Assembly (NCBI RefSeq): GCF_007753265.1
Contig: NZ_CP036349.1
Location: forward strand, 4,745,363-4,809,362
Origin: Botrimarina mediterranea
GTDB taxonomy: Bacteria; Planctomycetota; Planctomycetia; Pirellulales; Lacipirellulaceae
DNA length: 64,000 nucleotides
Direction: 5' to 3'
The notes under the pieces are model-generated. The model was not told the DNA's origin and made no database searches. It saw only the letters and a list, made by a program, of their open reading frames with translations. A program made the position numbers and the translations under genes. Positions 16,449 to 25,081 of this stretch are shown piece by piece; positions within the stretch are counted from its first letter, which is position 1, and every line of letters starts with the position of its first letter.

Positions 16449-16736
16449 CTACGCCGCCCTTGATTCAACGCCCGCCACCGCCCCGCGGTGGGCGACCGCC
16501 TCGCAATAGACGCACGGCATGAAAACCCTCCCGCCACACCCCGGGCAGCGCTGGGCGATTGCCGAACGCTCCAACAGGTCCTCCGCGGGCGGTATTCCGA
16601 CCAGCCCTCGCTTGCCGTTGGCGATCTTGTCGACCGTCCCCCGGCTGACCCCCACCGCCCGAGCGATCCCCCGCCGCGACAGGCGCCCCTCGTCCAACAA
16701 CCGCTTCACCTCCACCACCTGCTCGATCGTCAGCAC
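16449..16736 (-). CDS. Small HTH protein with a zinc ribbon
   Basis: A 95-residue protein with a GTG start, fixed by AGGAGGAGGGG just upstream. Residues about 1-45 (MLTIEQVVEVKRLLDEG, then SRRGIARAVGVSRGTVDKIANGKRG) are a resolvase/sigma-like helix-turn-helix. Residues about 63-80 (CPGCGG...CVYCEA) form a CxxC-x8-CxxC zinc ribbon. The architecture suggests a DNA-binding regulator; the target is unknown. It lies about 140 bp downstream of a 46-codon gene on the same strand that also has a strong ribosome site. Confidence 0.75.
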   Translation of the reverse strand: MLTIEQVVEVKRLLDEGRLSRRGIARAVGVSRGTVDKIANGKRGLVGIPPAEDLLERSAIAQRCPGCGGRVFMPCVYCEAVAHRGAVAGVESRAA

Positions 16737-16874
16737 GACCCCCTCCTCCTACGAAAATGGCTCCTACGAAAAAGACGAACGACAAACCTCAAACCACCAG
16801 CGTCACCTCCCCCCCGGCCTCCCTCGCCAAATTGCCCGACGTCCTCCCCCGACGCCGTTAAGCCTCCCGACGCC

Positions 16875-17015
16875 CTAGTCGTCCGCTGTGGGCTCCATCC
16901 AAAAATCCCCCGGTTCGGGGTACGTCTCCTCGTCGTCCAGCAAGAAGAAGTCCCAGTCCGCGTCCCCCAACGCCACCACCGCTCGCCCGATTCCCCGCAT
17001 GCCTGGTCCCCGCAT
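16875..17015 (-). CDS. 46-residue acidic protein (short ORF)
   Basis: A short gene: ATG at 17015 and stop at 16875, with a perfect GGAGG five bases before the start. The product begins MRGPGMRGIGRAVVALGD and continues with an acidic, aromatic part (DWDFFLLDDEETY then PEPGDFWMEP) ending TADD. The strong ribosome site, sensible amino-acid composition and the adjacent HTH gene downstream argue that it is real. I recognise no family. It could be a partner or leader peptide of the HTH/zinc-ribbon protein. Confidence 0.6.
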   Translation of the reverse strand: MRGPGMRGIGRAVVALGDADWDFFLLDDEETYPEPGDFWMEPTADD

Positions 17016-17217
17016 GGCCGCCTCCAGATAGTGAACTTTTGATCACTCCACGCAGACGCGAATGTAGCAAAGGCAGTGGCCAATTTCCACCAAAAAAGGC
17101 GCCGTTTTGTGCGCTATTCATGCCTACCAGAAAAGTTGGCAACGCCGACGGCGCTCGAGCCGCGCCTGTCAGGAAGCCCCGTCAGAAAAGCGGAGCCAGG
17201 CGACCCCCCGCCCCGAA

Positions 17218-18729
17218 TCACCGCAGCCGCTGGCGGGCCGCGTCGGCCCCGTCGATGAGTTCCGGCGCCGACTGGCGGAGCAGGTCGAGTTCCGCCTGAG
17301 AAGCGGCGGAGAGAGTAGCGCCCGCGGTGCGGGCTTGGTCGCGTTCGCCGAGCCGTTCGTAGACGACGACCCGAGCCGCGGCCACAACGAGGTCCGGGCC
17401 GCTCCCTAGGTCCCCCGACGGCGGCAGCGACTCGAGCGCCTGGGCCGCGCCACGCAGGTCGTCCCGCCGCAGGAGGCACAGCGCCAGCCCCCGCAGGGCG
17501 AAGCGGTGGTACGTCGAGTCGGCCTCGGGGAACTTGTCGAGCACCGCCCGCCAGGCGTCGGGCGTGTCGGCCATTTTGGCGTGGAAGAGCTGCGTCTTGA
17601 CGTCGTCGTACTGAGGGACGTTCACGCCCGATTGGAGCAACGTACGGGGCGCCACCACCCCTCCGACCGCCCCGCCGACACAAAGCCCCACCAGCAGCGC
17701 GGCCGCCACACGACGCCACCGGGAGCGTCTGACGGCCTCTCGCTGGGACTCGCTCTGCATCGCCTTGGTCAGCTGTTCCAGCGCCGCCGCGTCGTCGCTG
17801 GTGCGCGGCGTCCAGGCGCTGGCGAAGCCCGCGCCGGTGATCGTCGAGCTAAGCCCACCCGACTGGGCGACCCAGCCCTCCGACTGCCCGATGCGGGCCG
17901 CCTCGGCGAGGGCCTCTAGCAGCTCGGCGGCGTTCTGGTAGCGATCGGCGGGCTTCTTGGCGATCAGCCGGTCGATCACCACCGCCAGCGCTGCGGGCGT
18001 CTCGGGGCGTCGGCTGGCGACGGGCTCGGGCGGGTTGTTGAGGTGCTGCACCGCGACCGACAGCGGCGTGTCGCCCTTGAACGGCGGGTCGCCCGTCAGC
18101 AGCTGGTACGCCGTCACGCCAAGCGAGTAGAGGTCGCTCCGCGGATCGACCTCGCGCCCTTCGATCTGCTCGGGGCTCATGTAGAGCGGAGTCCCCATCG
18201 CGACGCCGACCTGCGTCATCCGCGGGCCGTCGGTCTCGACGAGTCTGGCAAGGCCGAAGTCCGCGACCTTCACGGCGCCCGAGCGGTCGAGCATCAGGTT
18301 GTCGGGCTTGATGTCGCGATGCACCAGGCCGCGCTCCGACGCCGCCGCCAGCGCCGAACCGACCTGCCAGAGCACCTCGAGCATCCGCCCCGGGCTCAGC
18401 AGGCCGTGGCGCTGCATCTCGCGTCCCAGTGTGCCGCCGGGGACGTACTCCTGGGCGATATAGTGGCGGCGGACCCCCTCGGCCTCGGCCGAGCCGACCT
18501 CGTAGACCTGCACGATCCCCGGGTGCGACAGCGACGCCGCCGAGCGGGCCTCGTGCTGAAAGCGATCGACGTACGCCTGATCGCGGCACAACTCGGCCGC
18601 CAAGACCTTCACCGCGACCCGACGGGCCAGCGACTGCTGCTCCGCTAAATAAACCGCCGCCATAGCCCCACGCCCCAGCTGCCGCAGCAGTTGGTAATCG
18701 TTAAGGCGATGGCCGGTGAGGTCGTCCAC
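17218..18729 (-). CDS. Serine/threonine protein kinase, membrane-anchored
   Basis: A 503-residue Pkn2-type kinase. Residues about 10-270 form the kinase domain: glycine loop LGRGAMAAVYLA, VAVKVL with the ATP lysine, HRDIKPDN catalytic loop, DFG in VKVADFGLARL, and GTPLYMSPEQIEG. A membrane helix near residues 345-365 (AAALLVGLCVGGAVGGVVA) is followed by an extracytoplasmic region of about 140 residues with TPR-like helices (FALRGLALCLLRRDDLRGAAQALESL). The second glycine-loop position reads GAMAAV, within family variation. Probable signalling kinase; FHA proteins encoded nearby are possible readers. Confidence 0.92.
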   Translation of the reverse strand: MDDLTGHRLNDYQLLRQLGRGAMAAVYLAEQQSLARRVAVKVLAAELCRDQAYVDRFQHEARSAASLSHPGIVQVYEVGSAEAEGVRRHYIAQEYVPGGTLGREMQRHGLLSPGRMLEVLWQVGSALAAASERGLVHRDIKPDNLMLDRSGAVKVADFGLARLVETDGPRMTQVGVAMGTPLYMSPEQIEGREVDPRSDLYSLGVTAYQLLTGDPPFKGDTPLSVAVQHLNNPPEPVASRRPETPAALAVVIDRLIAKKPADRYQNAAELLEALAEAARIGQSEGWVAQSGGLSSTITGAGFASAWTPRTSDDAAALEQLTKAMQSESQREAVRRSRWRRVAAALLVGLCVGGAVGGVVAPRTLLQSGVNVPQYDDVKTQLFHAKMADTPDAWRAVLDKFPEADSTYHRFALRGLALCLLRRDDLRGAAQALESLPPSGDLGSGPDLVVAAARVVVYERLGERDQARTAGATLSAASQAELDLLRQSAPELIDGADAARQRLR

Positions 18730-19046
18730 GGGGGCTTACGCCCGGGGGTTAGGGGTTGAGGGGCGAGGGACTAGGGGACGACGTTGGAAACTTATCGGAA
18801 GCAAAGCGCCCGCCTTTGTCCCCCTCCTTTTAGGGAGGGGTTAGGGGAGGGTCTTAGTTCTCCGTAACCATGTCGCGAACTTGTCGAGTACGGTCCAAGC
18901 AGAATTAGCACACAGTCCGCACCCATGTTTGGACGCGTTTCACCCTCCCCCCGCTTTCCTGAGACATGACCTCCCTAAAAAGGGAGGGGAACAAAGGCGA
19001 CGGCTTCGACATCGCTGGGATGCAACCGCGCGCGGTCCTCTAGCCT
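18730..19046. repeat. Repeat-filled spacer between the kinase and metF
   Basis: Inverted arms at 18811-18840 and 18970-18999 (CGCCTTTGTCCCCCTCCTTT with a few mismatches) enclose AGGGAGGGGTTAGGGGAGGG against CCCTCCCC. A GGGGTTGAGGGGCGAGGGACTAGGGG stretch precedes it from about 18750. No gene was found. Confidence 0.75.
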
Positions 19047-19913
19047 CTACAACGTCACGTTCGTCAGAACCCGGCTCGCCGCTTCCGACTTGTTCAACAC
19101 GTAGTAGTGAATCCCCGGGACGCCCGCATCCACGAGGCCCTGCGTTTGCGCCGTCGCTTGCTCGACGCCGACCTCGAACTGGGCGGTGGCATCTTCACCG
19201 CAGGCTTCCAGTTGCGACAGGAACTCCTGCGGCAACTTCGCGCCGCACAGTGAAGCGATCCGCTTGATCTGCGAGACGTTCGTCACCGGCAGCAGGCCCG
19301 GGATCAGCGGCACACGGATGCCGGCGGCCTCGCACTTGTCGCGGAAACGATAAAAGTCCTCGTTGTTATAGAACAGCTGCGTGATGATCGCGTGCGCGCC
19401 GGCGTCGATCTTCTTCTTGAGGTTATCGAGGTCCGCCTCCGGGGACGGCGCCTCTTGGTGCACCTCGGGGTAGCCGCCCACCGCGACGCCCATCGATGGG
19501 AAGTCGGCGTGGATCATTTCGACCAGCTCGTTGGCGTAACGATAGCCGCCTTCGGTAACAGTGAAGACCTTCTCGCCCGCCGGCGGATCACCCCGCAGCG
19601 CGACGACGTTGGTCACATCCGCCTCGAGTGCGCGGCGTAGGTAGTCGCGGACCTGATCCGCCGTCCGGCCGACGCACGTGAGGTGTGTCGCCACCGGCAG
19701 GCCGAACTCCTTGCGCACCCGCGCGGCGATCTCGAGCGTCCGGTCCTGGGTCGAGCCGCCCGCCCCATACGTGCAAGTGATGTAAGCCGGCTTGAAGCCC
19801 ACCAGCGTCTGGGCGTGCCCGAACAGAGCCTCCACCCCCGCCTCGGTCTTGGGGGGGAAGAGCTCAAACGAGAGGGCGAACTTGTTCGCGGCGTAGATAT
19901 CAGGAAGACGCAT
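19047..19913 (-). CDS. metF: Methylenetetrahydrofolate reductase
   Basis: A 288-residue FAD-dependent TIM-barrel enzyme reducing 5,10-methylene-THF to 5-methyl-THF for methionine synthesis. Motifs: FALSFELFPPKTEAG at the start, TCTYGAGGSTQDRT, HLTCVGRTADQVRDYL, NVVALRGDPP, GVAVGGYPEVHQEA, ITQLFYNNEDFYRFRDKCEAAGI and PLIPGLLPVTN, all diagnostic. Length is normal. It functionally complements the glycine cleavage system by using its one-carbon product. Confidence 0.96.
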   Translation of the reverse strand: MRLPDIYAANKFALSFELFPPKTEAGVEALFGHAQTLVGFKPAYITCTYGAGGSTQDRTLEIAARVRKEFGLPVATHLTCVGRTADQVRDYLRRALEADVTNVVALRGDPPAGEKVFTVTEGGYRYANELVEMIHADFPSMGVAVGGYPEVHQEAPSPEADLDNLKKKIDAGAHAIITQLFYNNEDFYRFRDKCEAAGIRVPLIPGLLPVTNVSQIKRIASLCGAKLPQEFLSQLEACGEDATAQFEVGVEQATAQTQGLVDAGVPGIHYYVLNKSEAASRVLTNVTL

Positions 19914-19963
19914 GAAGTACAGGGGCTATCGGCTGTCAGCTTGTTAAGCCGGATGTTTTACAT

Positions 19964-20052
19964 CTGTGGGAGGGGTCTCCAGACCCCGATTACGGTATCC
20001 ATCGCGAAACGGCATGGTGCGCGTCATCGGGGTCTGGAGACCCCTCCCACAG
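19964..20052. repeat. Hairpin A3 with inverted loop
   Basis: Perfect 27-bp arms at 19964-19990 and 20026-20052 (the same stem as A1) enclose a 35-nt loop. The loop edges are swapped relative to A1/A2: GGTATCCAT is now on the left and ATGGTGCGC on the right, with AAACGGCATG kept in the same sense. Confidence 0.9.
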
Positions 20053-20098
20053 CATCGTGTCGATGCTATGACCGCATCCAAGCCCGCGTCAGTATAAG

Positions 20099-20133
20099 CC
20101 GACAGCCGACAGCCGACAGCCGACAGCCGACAG
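20099..20133. repeat. Five tandem copies of CCGACAG
   Basis: A 7-bp unit repeated exactly five times just downstream of the aminotransferase stop codon. The sequence GGCTATCGGCTGTCAGC at about 19924 is its rough inverted counterpart, so hairpin A3 is nested within this pair as well. Confidence 0.8.
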
Positions 20134-20138
20134 CCCCC

Positions 20139-21101
20139 TCACCACAACCGAGCCGCCGCGTTCTCCGCCACGTACTCGGCGACATAATCCTTGTACGCCT
20201 GGGCGATCTTGCGGGTCGTCGGGCCGCCGCCGGGTGGGAGCTCACGCCAATTGCCGTCGGCCCCGGTACTGCCAGGCAGTCGTATGGCGGCAACCGGCAT
20301 CACCTCGCGCGTGGCGCTGGTGACGAACGCCTCTTCGACGCGGGCCAGGTCCTCGACCGACACGTGCTCTTCGTGCACGGGCCAGCCCGCCTTCGCGCCG
20401 ATCTTCCGCAGCGCCGCCCCCGTGATGCCGCGGAGGTTGCCGTCCGAGTCCGCCGGCGTGACGACGCGACCATCAATCACAAAAAACGTGTTGCTGTTGC
20501 TCGCTTCGGTGGCGTAGCCGGTGGCGTTGAGCATCAGGCAATCGTCGGCGCCCAGTTCCACGGCCTCGGCGAGGCCGAGGATGTTGTTCAGGTAGTTGCC
20601 GCTCTTAATGTTGGGGCTGAGGGCGTTGTCGGCGTTGCGGCGGACGGTGGTGACCGCCAGTTTCATGCCGACCTCTCGGTGCTCCTGCTTCCAGACCGGG
20701 ACGCCCTTCACGAGGATCATGTAGCTCGTCTTGAGGTTCGGGTCCGGGTAGAGGTCCACCGGCCCGACGCCACGTGAGACGTGCCAGCGGACATAAACCT
20801 CGCCCGAGCCGTCGGCCGAGTCGCCGCCGCCCGCCGCGGCCACGGCACGGCGGATCTCGGCCATCAGTTCGTCGCGGCTCTGCGTGATCGGCATGTGGAT
20901 CAGCCGGGCCGAGTTCTCCATCCGCTCGAAGTGCTCGCGCCAAAACAGCGGCACGCCGTCGTAGGTTCGGAAGACCTCGTAGACCGAGTCGCCGTATAAG
21001 AACCCTCGGTCGAGCACCGGGATGCGGGCGTCTTCCAGCGGCGTGACGACGCCATCGATGTTGGCGGTCGAGCGGACGGTCACCGAGCTGGCGACAGACA
21101 T
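20139..21101 (-). CDS. Class IV PLP aminotransferase (branched-chain type)
   Basis: A 320-residue enzyme of the IlvE/D-amino-acid-transaminase/PabC fold. The start MSVASSVTVRSTANIDG has GAGGA eight bases upstream. Motifs: LDRGFLYGDSVYEVFRTYDG, RWHVSRGVGP, the PLP lysine in NIKSGNYLNNILGLAEAVELGADDCLMLN, ATEASNSNTFFVIDG and TPADSDGNLRGITGAAL. The EASNSN text and the D-x-x-L-x-G-I-T-R/G segment fit a branched-chain aminotransferase, but a D-amino-acid or ADC-lyase role cannot be excluded. Confidence 0.9.
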   Translation of the reverse strand: MSVASSVTVRSTANIDGVVTPLEDARIPVLDRGFLYGDSVYEVFRTYDGVPLFWREHFERMENSARLIHMPITQSRDELMAEIRRAVAAAGGGDSADGSGEVYVRWHVSRGVGPVDLYPDPNLKTSYMILVKGVPVWKQEHREVGMKLAVTTVRRNADNALSPNIKSGNYLNNILGLAEAVELGADDCLMLNATGYATEASNSNTFFVIDGRVVTPADSDGNLRGITGAALRKIGAKAGWPVHEEHVSVEDLARVEEAFVTSATREVMPVAAIRLPGSTGADGNWRELPPGGGPTTRKIAQAYKDYVAEYVAENAAARLW

Positions 21102-21545
21102 GCGGAAATCCTCTTCAAGGCGCGTCGTTGTGGCGACGCGGCGGTGGGACGTGGTAGGCGGGGCGGCTCGCGTGGCAAGATCGGCAATCTGCGCAGAGGC
21201 TCCCGACGAAACGGGCAATTTCGTTGCGTCAGCGGGCAGCCGCGTGCCGAAACCGCATTCTACTGTCGCCCCCCCATTACGGTAGGCGACACGGGGAGGG
21301 ACGAGGGTCTAGGGACGGGGGAAGCGCAAGCGTACCCCTCCGTTTTGCCCCGTCCCTCGCCCCCCGTCCCTTTTCTTCCTACAACGATTTAGGACTGGAA
21401 AGTGCCCCGGCGATTTCCGCTATACTCCGGTCCCCGCCCCGGACGGCGACCGCTTGTGAAGGGGCCGACAACTTGAGTCGCTACCCCGAGCCGAGCCCCG
21501 CCGCGTCGTCCGACAGCTGAACACCCATTAAGAAGGCAGCTGAAT
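21102..21545. other. Spacer with inverted repeat and candidate glgP promoter
   Basis: Around 21288-21378 a GGGGAGGGACGAGGG / CCCGTCCCTCGCC-type imperfect palindrome occurs, with a CGCAAGCGTAC centre shared with the spacer at 35729-35815. A TATACT box at 21421-21426 with a poor -35 (TGGAAA at 21396) is the only promoter-like signal before glgP. No gene was seen. Confidence 0.4.
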
Positions 21546-23747
21546 ATGAGCAAAGTCGAAGCCGCTCCCCTCGCCTCCGCCGCCCGCGAGAACTGGACCG
21601 AAGTCACGCCTCAGGCCCTCTACCACAAGTTGACGACGATCGCGCGCAACCTGTGGTGGAGCTGGAAGCCCGAAGTCGGCCAGCTGTTCCGCGACCTCGA
21701 CCCGGTGCGGTGGCGCCAGCTGGACCATAACCCGATCGCCCTGCTCTCGGAGATGACTCCCGAGCAGGTCGCCGAGCGGGCCAGCGAGATGGCGATGATC
21801 ACCCGCATCAACCAGGCCCATCGCCGCCTGCACGACTACCTCACTAAGACCGAGCACACCTGGGGCGCTCGCGAGGCGGGCGTCCTCGGATCAAAGCCCG
21901 TCGCCTACTTCTCCGCCGAGTTCGGCATCCACGAGTCGGTGCCGATCTACTCCGGCGGCCTCGGCGTGCTGTCGGGCGACCACATCAAGTCGGCCAGCGG
22001 TCTGGGCATCCCGCTGATCGCTATCGGCTTGTTCTACGACCAAGGCTACTTCCGTCAGCACCTCGACGGCGAAGGCTATCAGCAGGAAGAGTACGTCGAC
22101 ACCAAGGTCGCCGTTCAGCCGATGGAGCCCGCCACGGGCCCGGACGGCAAGCCGATCACCGTGCAGATCGACACCCGCAACGGCGCGCTGTGCGCCAAGG
22201 TGTGGCTCATGCACGTCGGCCGCATCAGCCTCTACCTGCTCGACTGCGACGTCGAGGGCAATAGCCCGCAAGACCGCGAGCTCACCAGCCGGCTGTACGG
22301 CGGCGACACCCGCACGCGTATCCGCCAGGAACTCGTTCTCGGCATCGGCGGCGTCAAGGCGCTCAAGGCCCTCGGCATCACGCCGGGCGCGTATCACCTC
22401 AACGAGGGCCACAGCGCGTTCGCGCCGCTAGAGGTCATCCACGAGCGGATGGAGTACGACGGCCTGTCGTTCGACGACGCCCTGCGTGAAGTCGCCCAGC
22501 AGACCGTCTTCACGACGCACACCCCGGTCCCGGCGGGCCACGACCGCTTCGACGCCGGCCTCATCGAGGAGCACCTCGGCCCGACCCGCGATAAGCTCGG
22601 CATCTCGCACGAGCAGCTGATGGGTCTGGGACGCGTCGAGCCGCAGAACGGCGAAGAGTCGTTCTGCATGACCGTCATCGGTCTGAAGCTCTCACGCCGC
22701 GCCAACGCAGTGAGCTCGTTGCACGGCGTCGTCTCGCGCCGCATGTGGGCCAACCTTTGGCCCTGGCGTGTCGAGGAAGAGGTGCCCATCGGCCACATCA
22801 CCAACGGCGTCCACGTCCCGACCTGGCTCGCGCTGCCGATGCGGCAGATGTACGACCGCTACCTCGGCGTCGATTGGCAACGGCGGATGTTCGACCCCGA
22901 GACTTGGCAGCGCATCTACCAAGTCGATCCGGGCGAGCTGTGGGAGACGCACCACGCGCTGAAGAGCCGGTGCCTCGACTTCGTCCGCCGTCGGCTCAGC
23001 CGTCAGGCACGTCGTCGCAGCGAGGACGAAGCCTCGGTCGACGCGGCGCGGCTGGCGCTCGACCCGGCGGCTTTGACGATCGGCTTTGCGCGTCGCTTCG
23101 CGACTTATAAGCGTGCCGACTTGTTCCTGCGTCAGCTCGACGCGATCGCCGAGCTGATCAACGACACGAACCGCCCGGTGCAGTTCATCTTCGCCGGCAA
23201 GGCGCACCCCGCCGACGAGCCCGGCAAGAAGTTCATCCAGCGGATCGCCAACCTGCGCAAGGACTCGCGGTTCTCGGGACGTGTCGTCTTCATCGAAGAC
23301 TACGACCTGAACGTCGCCCGTCACATGGTGCAAGGCGTCGACGTGTGGCTTAACAACCCGCGTCGCCCGCTCGAAGCCTCCGGCACCAGCGGTATGAAGG
23401 TCGTGCTCAACGGCGGCCTCAACTGCTCGATCTTGGACGGCTGGTGGGCCGAGGCCTACAACGGCAAGAACGGCTTCTCCATCGGCCTAGGCCAGCAGCA
23501 CGTCAACACCGACATCACCGACACGCGCGACGCCGAGAACCTGTTCCGGGTGCTCAGCGACGAGGTGATCCCCTGCTTCTACGAGCGTGACGCCGACGGT
23601 CTGCCGCACGAGTGGATCACGCGGATGGTCAACTCGATCGCGACCCTCGCCGCCCGCTTCAGCGCCCACCGCATGGTGCAGGACTACGTGACGCACTGCT
23701 ACCTGCCCGCCGCGGGCGGCATGTCGAGCGAGATGGGGATGCGGTAA
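21546..23747 (+). CDS. glgP: Alpha-glucan phosphorylase (GT35, AgpA type)
   Basis: A 733-residue PLP enzyme releasing glucose-1-phosphate from glycogen or maltodextrin. The N-terminal ARNLWWSWKPEVGQLFRDLDP is the DUF3417 domain typical of the short bacterial/archaeal phosphorylases. It is followed by VAYFSAEFGIHESVPIYSGGLGVLSGDHIKSAS, HLNEGHSAF, TTHTPVPAGHDRF and TNGVHVPTW. The PLP lysine is Lys618 in EASGTSGMKVVLNGGLN. Complete length. A 28-bp perfect-type hairpin lies 20 bp downstream. Confidence 0.94.
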   Translation: MSKVEAAPLASAARENWTEVTPQALYHKLTTIARNLWWSWKPEVGQLFRDLDPVRWRQLDHNPIALLSEMTPEQVAERASEMAMITRINQAHRRLHDYLTKTEHTWGAREAGVLGSKPVAYFSAEFGIHESVPIYSGGLGVLSGDHIKSASGLGIPLIAIGLFYDQGYFRQHLDGEGYQQEEYVDTKVAVQPMEPATGPDGKPITVQIDTRNGALCAKVWLMHVGRISLYLLDCDVEGNSPQDRELTSRLYGGDTRTRIRQELVLGIGGVKALKALGITPGAYHLNEGHSAFAPLEVIHERMEYDGLSFDDALREVAQQTVFTTHTPVPAGHDRFDAGLIEEHLGPTRDKLGISHEQLMGLGRVEPQNGEESFCMTVIGLKLSRRANAVSSLHGVVSRRMWANLWPWRVEEEVPIGHITNGVHVPTWLALPMRQMYDRYLGVDWQRRMFDPETWQRIYQVDPGELWETHHALKSRCLDFVRRRLSRQARRRSEDEASVDAARLALDPAALTIGFARRFATYKRADLFLRQLDAIAELINDTNRPVQFIFAGKAHPADEPGKKFIQRIANLRKDSRFSGRVVFIEDYDLNVARHMVQGVDVWLNNPRRPLEASGTSGMKVVLNGGLNCSILDGWWAEAYNGKNGFSIGLGQQHVNTDITDTRDAENLFRVLSDEVIPCFYERDADGLPHEWITRMVNSIATLAARFSAHRMVQDYVTHCYLPAAGGMSSEMGMR

Positions 23748-23767
23748 GAGCTAATCGACCGACTCAT

Positions 23768-23838
23768 CTTGAGCCGCGCCCGTCAGGAAGCGGAGTCGCC
23801 ATCGACGCGGCTCCGCTTCCTAACGGGCGCGGCTCAAG
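23768..23838 (+). terminator. Long hairpin downstream of glgP
   Basis: Inverted arms of 28 bp (23768-23795 and 23811-23838; CTTGAGCCGCGCCCGTCAGG, one mismatch) with a 15-nt loop, 20 bp after the glgP stop. There is no run of T's, so it may be another dispersed palindrome rather than a classic terminator. Confidence 0.6.
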
Positions 23839-23908
23839 TCTTTTCGAGCGTGAACACAATCGACGGCGCGAGTCGCGTCGTGCCGACACGGGTGCTACGC
23901 TAAACCCC

Positions 23909-25000
23909 ATGCCCCGCATCACTTCACCCGACGACGACGCGCTCACCGAGCTCTGCGACGAGTTGCGTTCGCGCGCCGCCGAAGTCGATCGCTCACAGGC
24001 CTGGCCCGCCGAGTCGATGCGGCTCTGCGGCGAGGCGGGTGTGTTCGAGTGGTTCCTCGAGAACCACTTGGGCGGGCAGAAGTGGAGCGATCCCGACGTC
24101 ACACGCGGCTACCTCGCGCTCAGCGAGGCGTGCCTCACCACGACGTTCATCATCACCCAACGCACCGGCGCCTGCCGGCGGATCGCGGTGGGTGATAACG
24201 ACGCGCTCAAAGAGCGGCTGCTGCCGGACCTCGTGTCGGGCAAGTCGTTCGCCACGGTCGGGATCTCGCACCTCACCACGAGCGGCCGCCACCTGAAGAA
24301 GCCGCTGCTCGCCGCGACGCGCGTCGCGGACGGTTGGCGGCTCGAAGGCATGGCGCCGTGGGTGACCGGCGCGGAGGCGGCGGAGCACGTCGTCGTCGGC
24401 GCCACGGTGCTCGACGAAGCGGGCGAGCCGACGGCCGACGAAGTGCTGCTAGCAGCGCCGGCGAATCTCCAAGGCGTCAGCACACCGCCGGCGTTTGCGA
24501 TGGTCGCCCTCACCGCCAGCCGCACGGGCCCGGTGCGGTTCGACGGCGCCGTTATCCCGGACGAGTACGTCATCGCCGGGCCGATCCCCGAAGTGCTGAA
24601 GCACGGCGTCGGCGCCGCGACCGGCGGGCCGCAGACCTCGACGCTCGCCCTTGGCTCCGCCGCCGCCAGCTTGGCCCTGTTGCGAGCAGAAGCCGCCAAG
24701 CGGCCCGACCTTGAGGGGCCGCTGGAGGCCCTCACCGCCGACCACGCCGAGGTCCTCGCCGACCTCCACGCCGCCGCCTCGGGCGAGCCCCGGTGCAGCA
24801 GCGAATCGCTGCGCCAACGGTCCAACAGCCTCGTGCTGCGGGCCTCTCAAGCGGCCCTCACGGCCACCAAGGGCGCCGGCTACTTGGCCGACGCCCCCGC
24901 CGGCCGGCTCTGCCGCGAGGCGCTGTTCTTCCTCGTCTGGAGCTGTCCGCAGCCCGTCCAGCACGCGGGGCTGTGTGAACTCGCGGGGTTGGTGGGGTAG
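23909..25000 (+). CDS. Acyl-CoA dehydrogenase-like flavoprotein
   Basis: A 363-residue protein. The start MPRITSPDDDALTELCDEL is chosen because the open frame upstream runs through the glgP 3' end and hairpin. The acyl-CoA dehydrogenase fold is indicated by GYLALSEACLTTTFIITQRTGACRRI, KSFATVGISHLTTSGRHL, the LEGMAPWVTGAEAAEHVVVGATV beta-domain and a C-terminal helical bundle with RASQAALTATKGAGYL. Substrate and redox partner are unknown; a catalytic glutamate could not be pinned down. APS kinase follows 80 bp downstream. Confidence 0.8.
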   Translation: MPRITSPDDDALTELCDELRSRAAEVDRSQAWPAESMRLCGEAGVFEWFLENHLGGQKWSDPDVTRGYLALSEACLTTTFIITQRTGACRRIAVGDNDALKERLLPDLVSGKSFATVGISHLTTSGRHLKKPLLAATRVADGWRLEGMAPWVTGAEAAEHVVVGATVLDEAGEPTADEVLLAAPANLQGVSTPPAFAMVALTASRTGPVRFDGAVIPDEYVIAGPIPEVLKHGVGAATGGPQTSTLALGSAAASLALLRAEAAKRPDLEGPLEALTADHAEVLADLHAAASGEPRCSSESLRQRSNSLVLRASQAALTATKGAGYLADAPAGRLCREALFFLVWSCPQPVQHAGLCELAGLVG

Positions 25001-25081
25001 ATTGCGCTACACTCCGGGTTCACACCGACGACTAACGTCGCCGGCTCGCCCTCCTGCCCACTGCCTGCTGCCCACTCCCCC

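Noticed and set aside
16730-17083. 117-codon minus-strand ORF
   Set aside because: Trp/Arg/Gly/Thr-rich shadow in another frame of the 46-codon gene, which has the better start signal.
20099-20133. Possible CRISPR-like array
   Set aside because: The 7-bp CCGACAG units are directly adjacent without spacers; simple tandem repeat.
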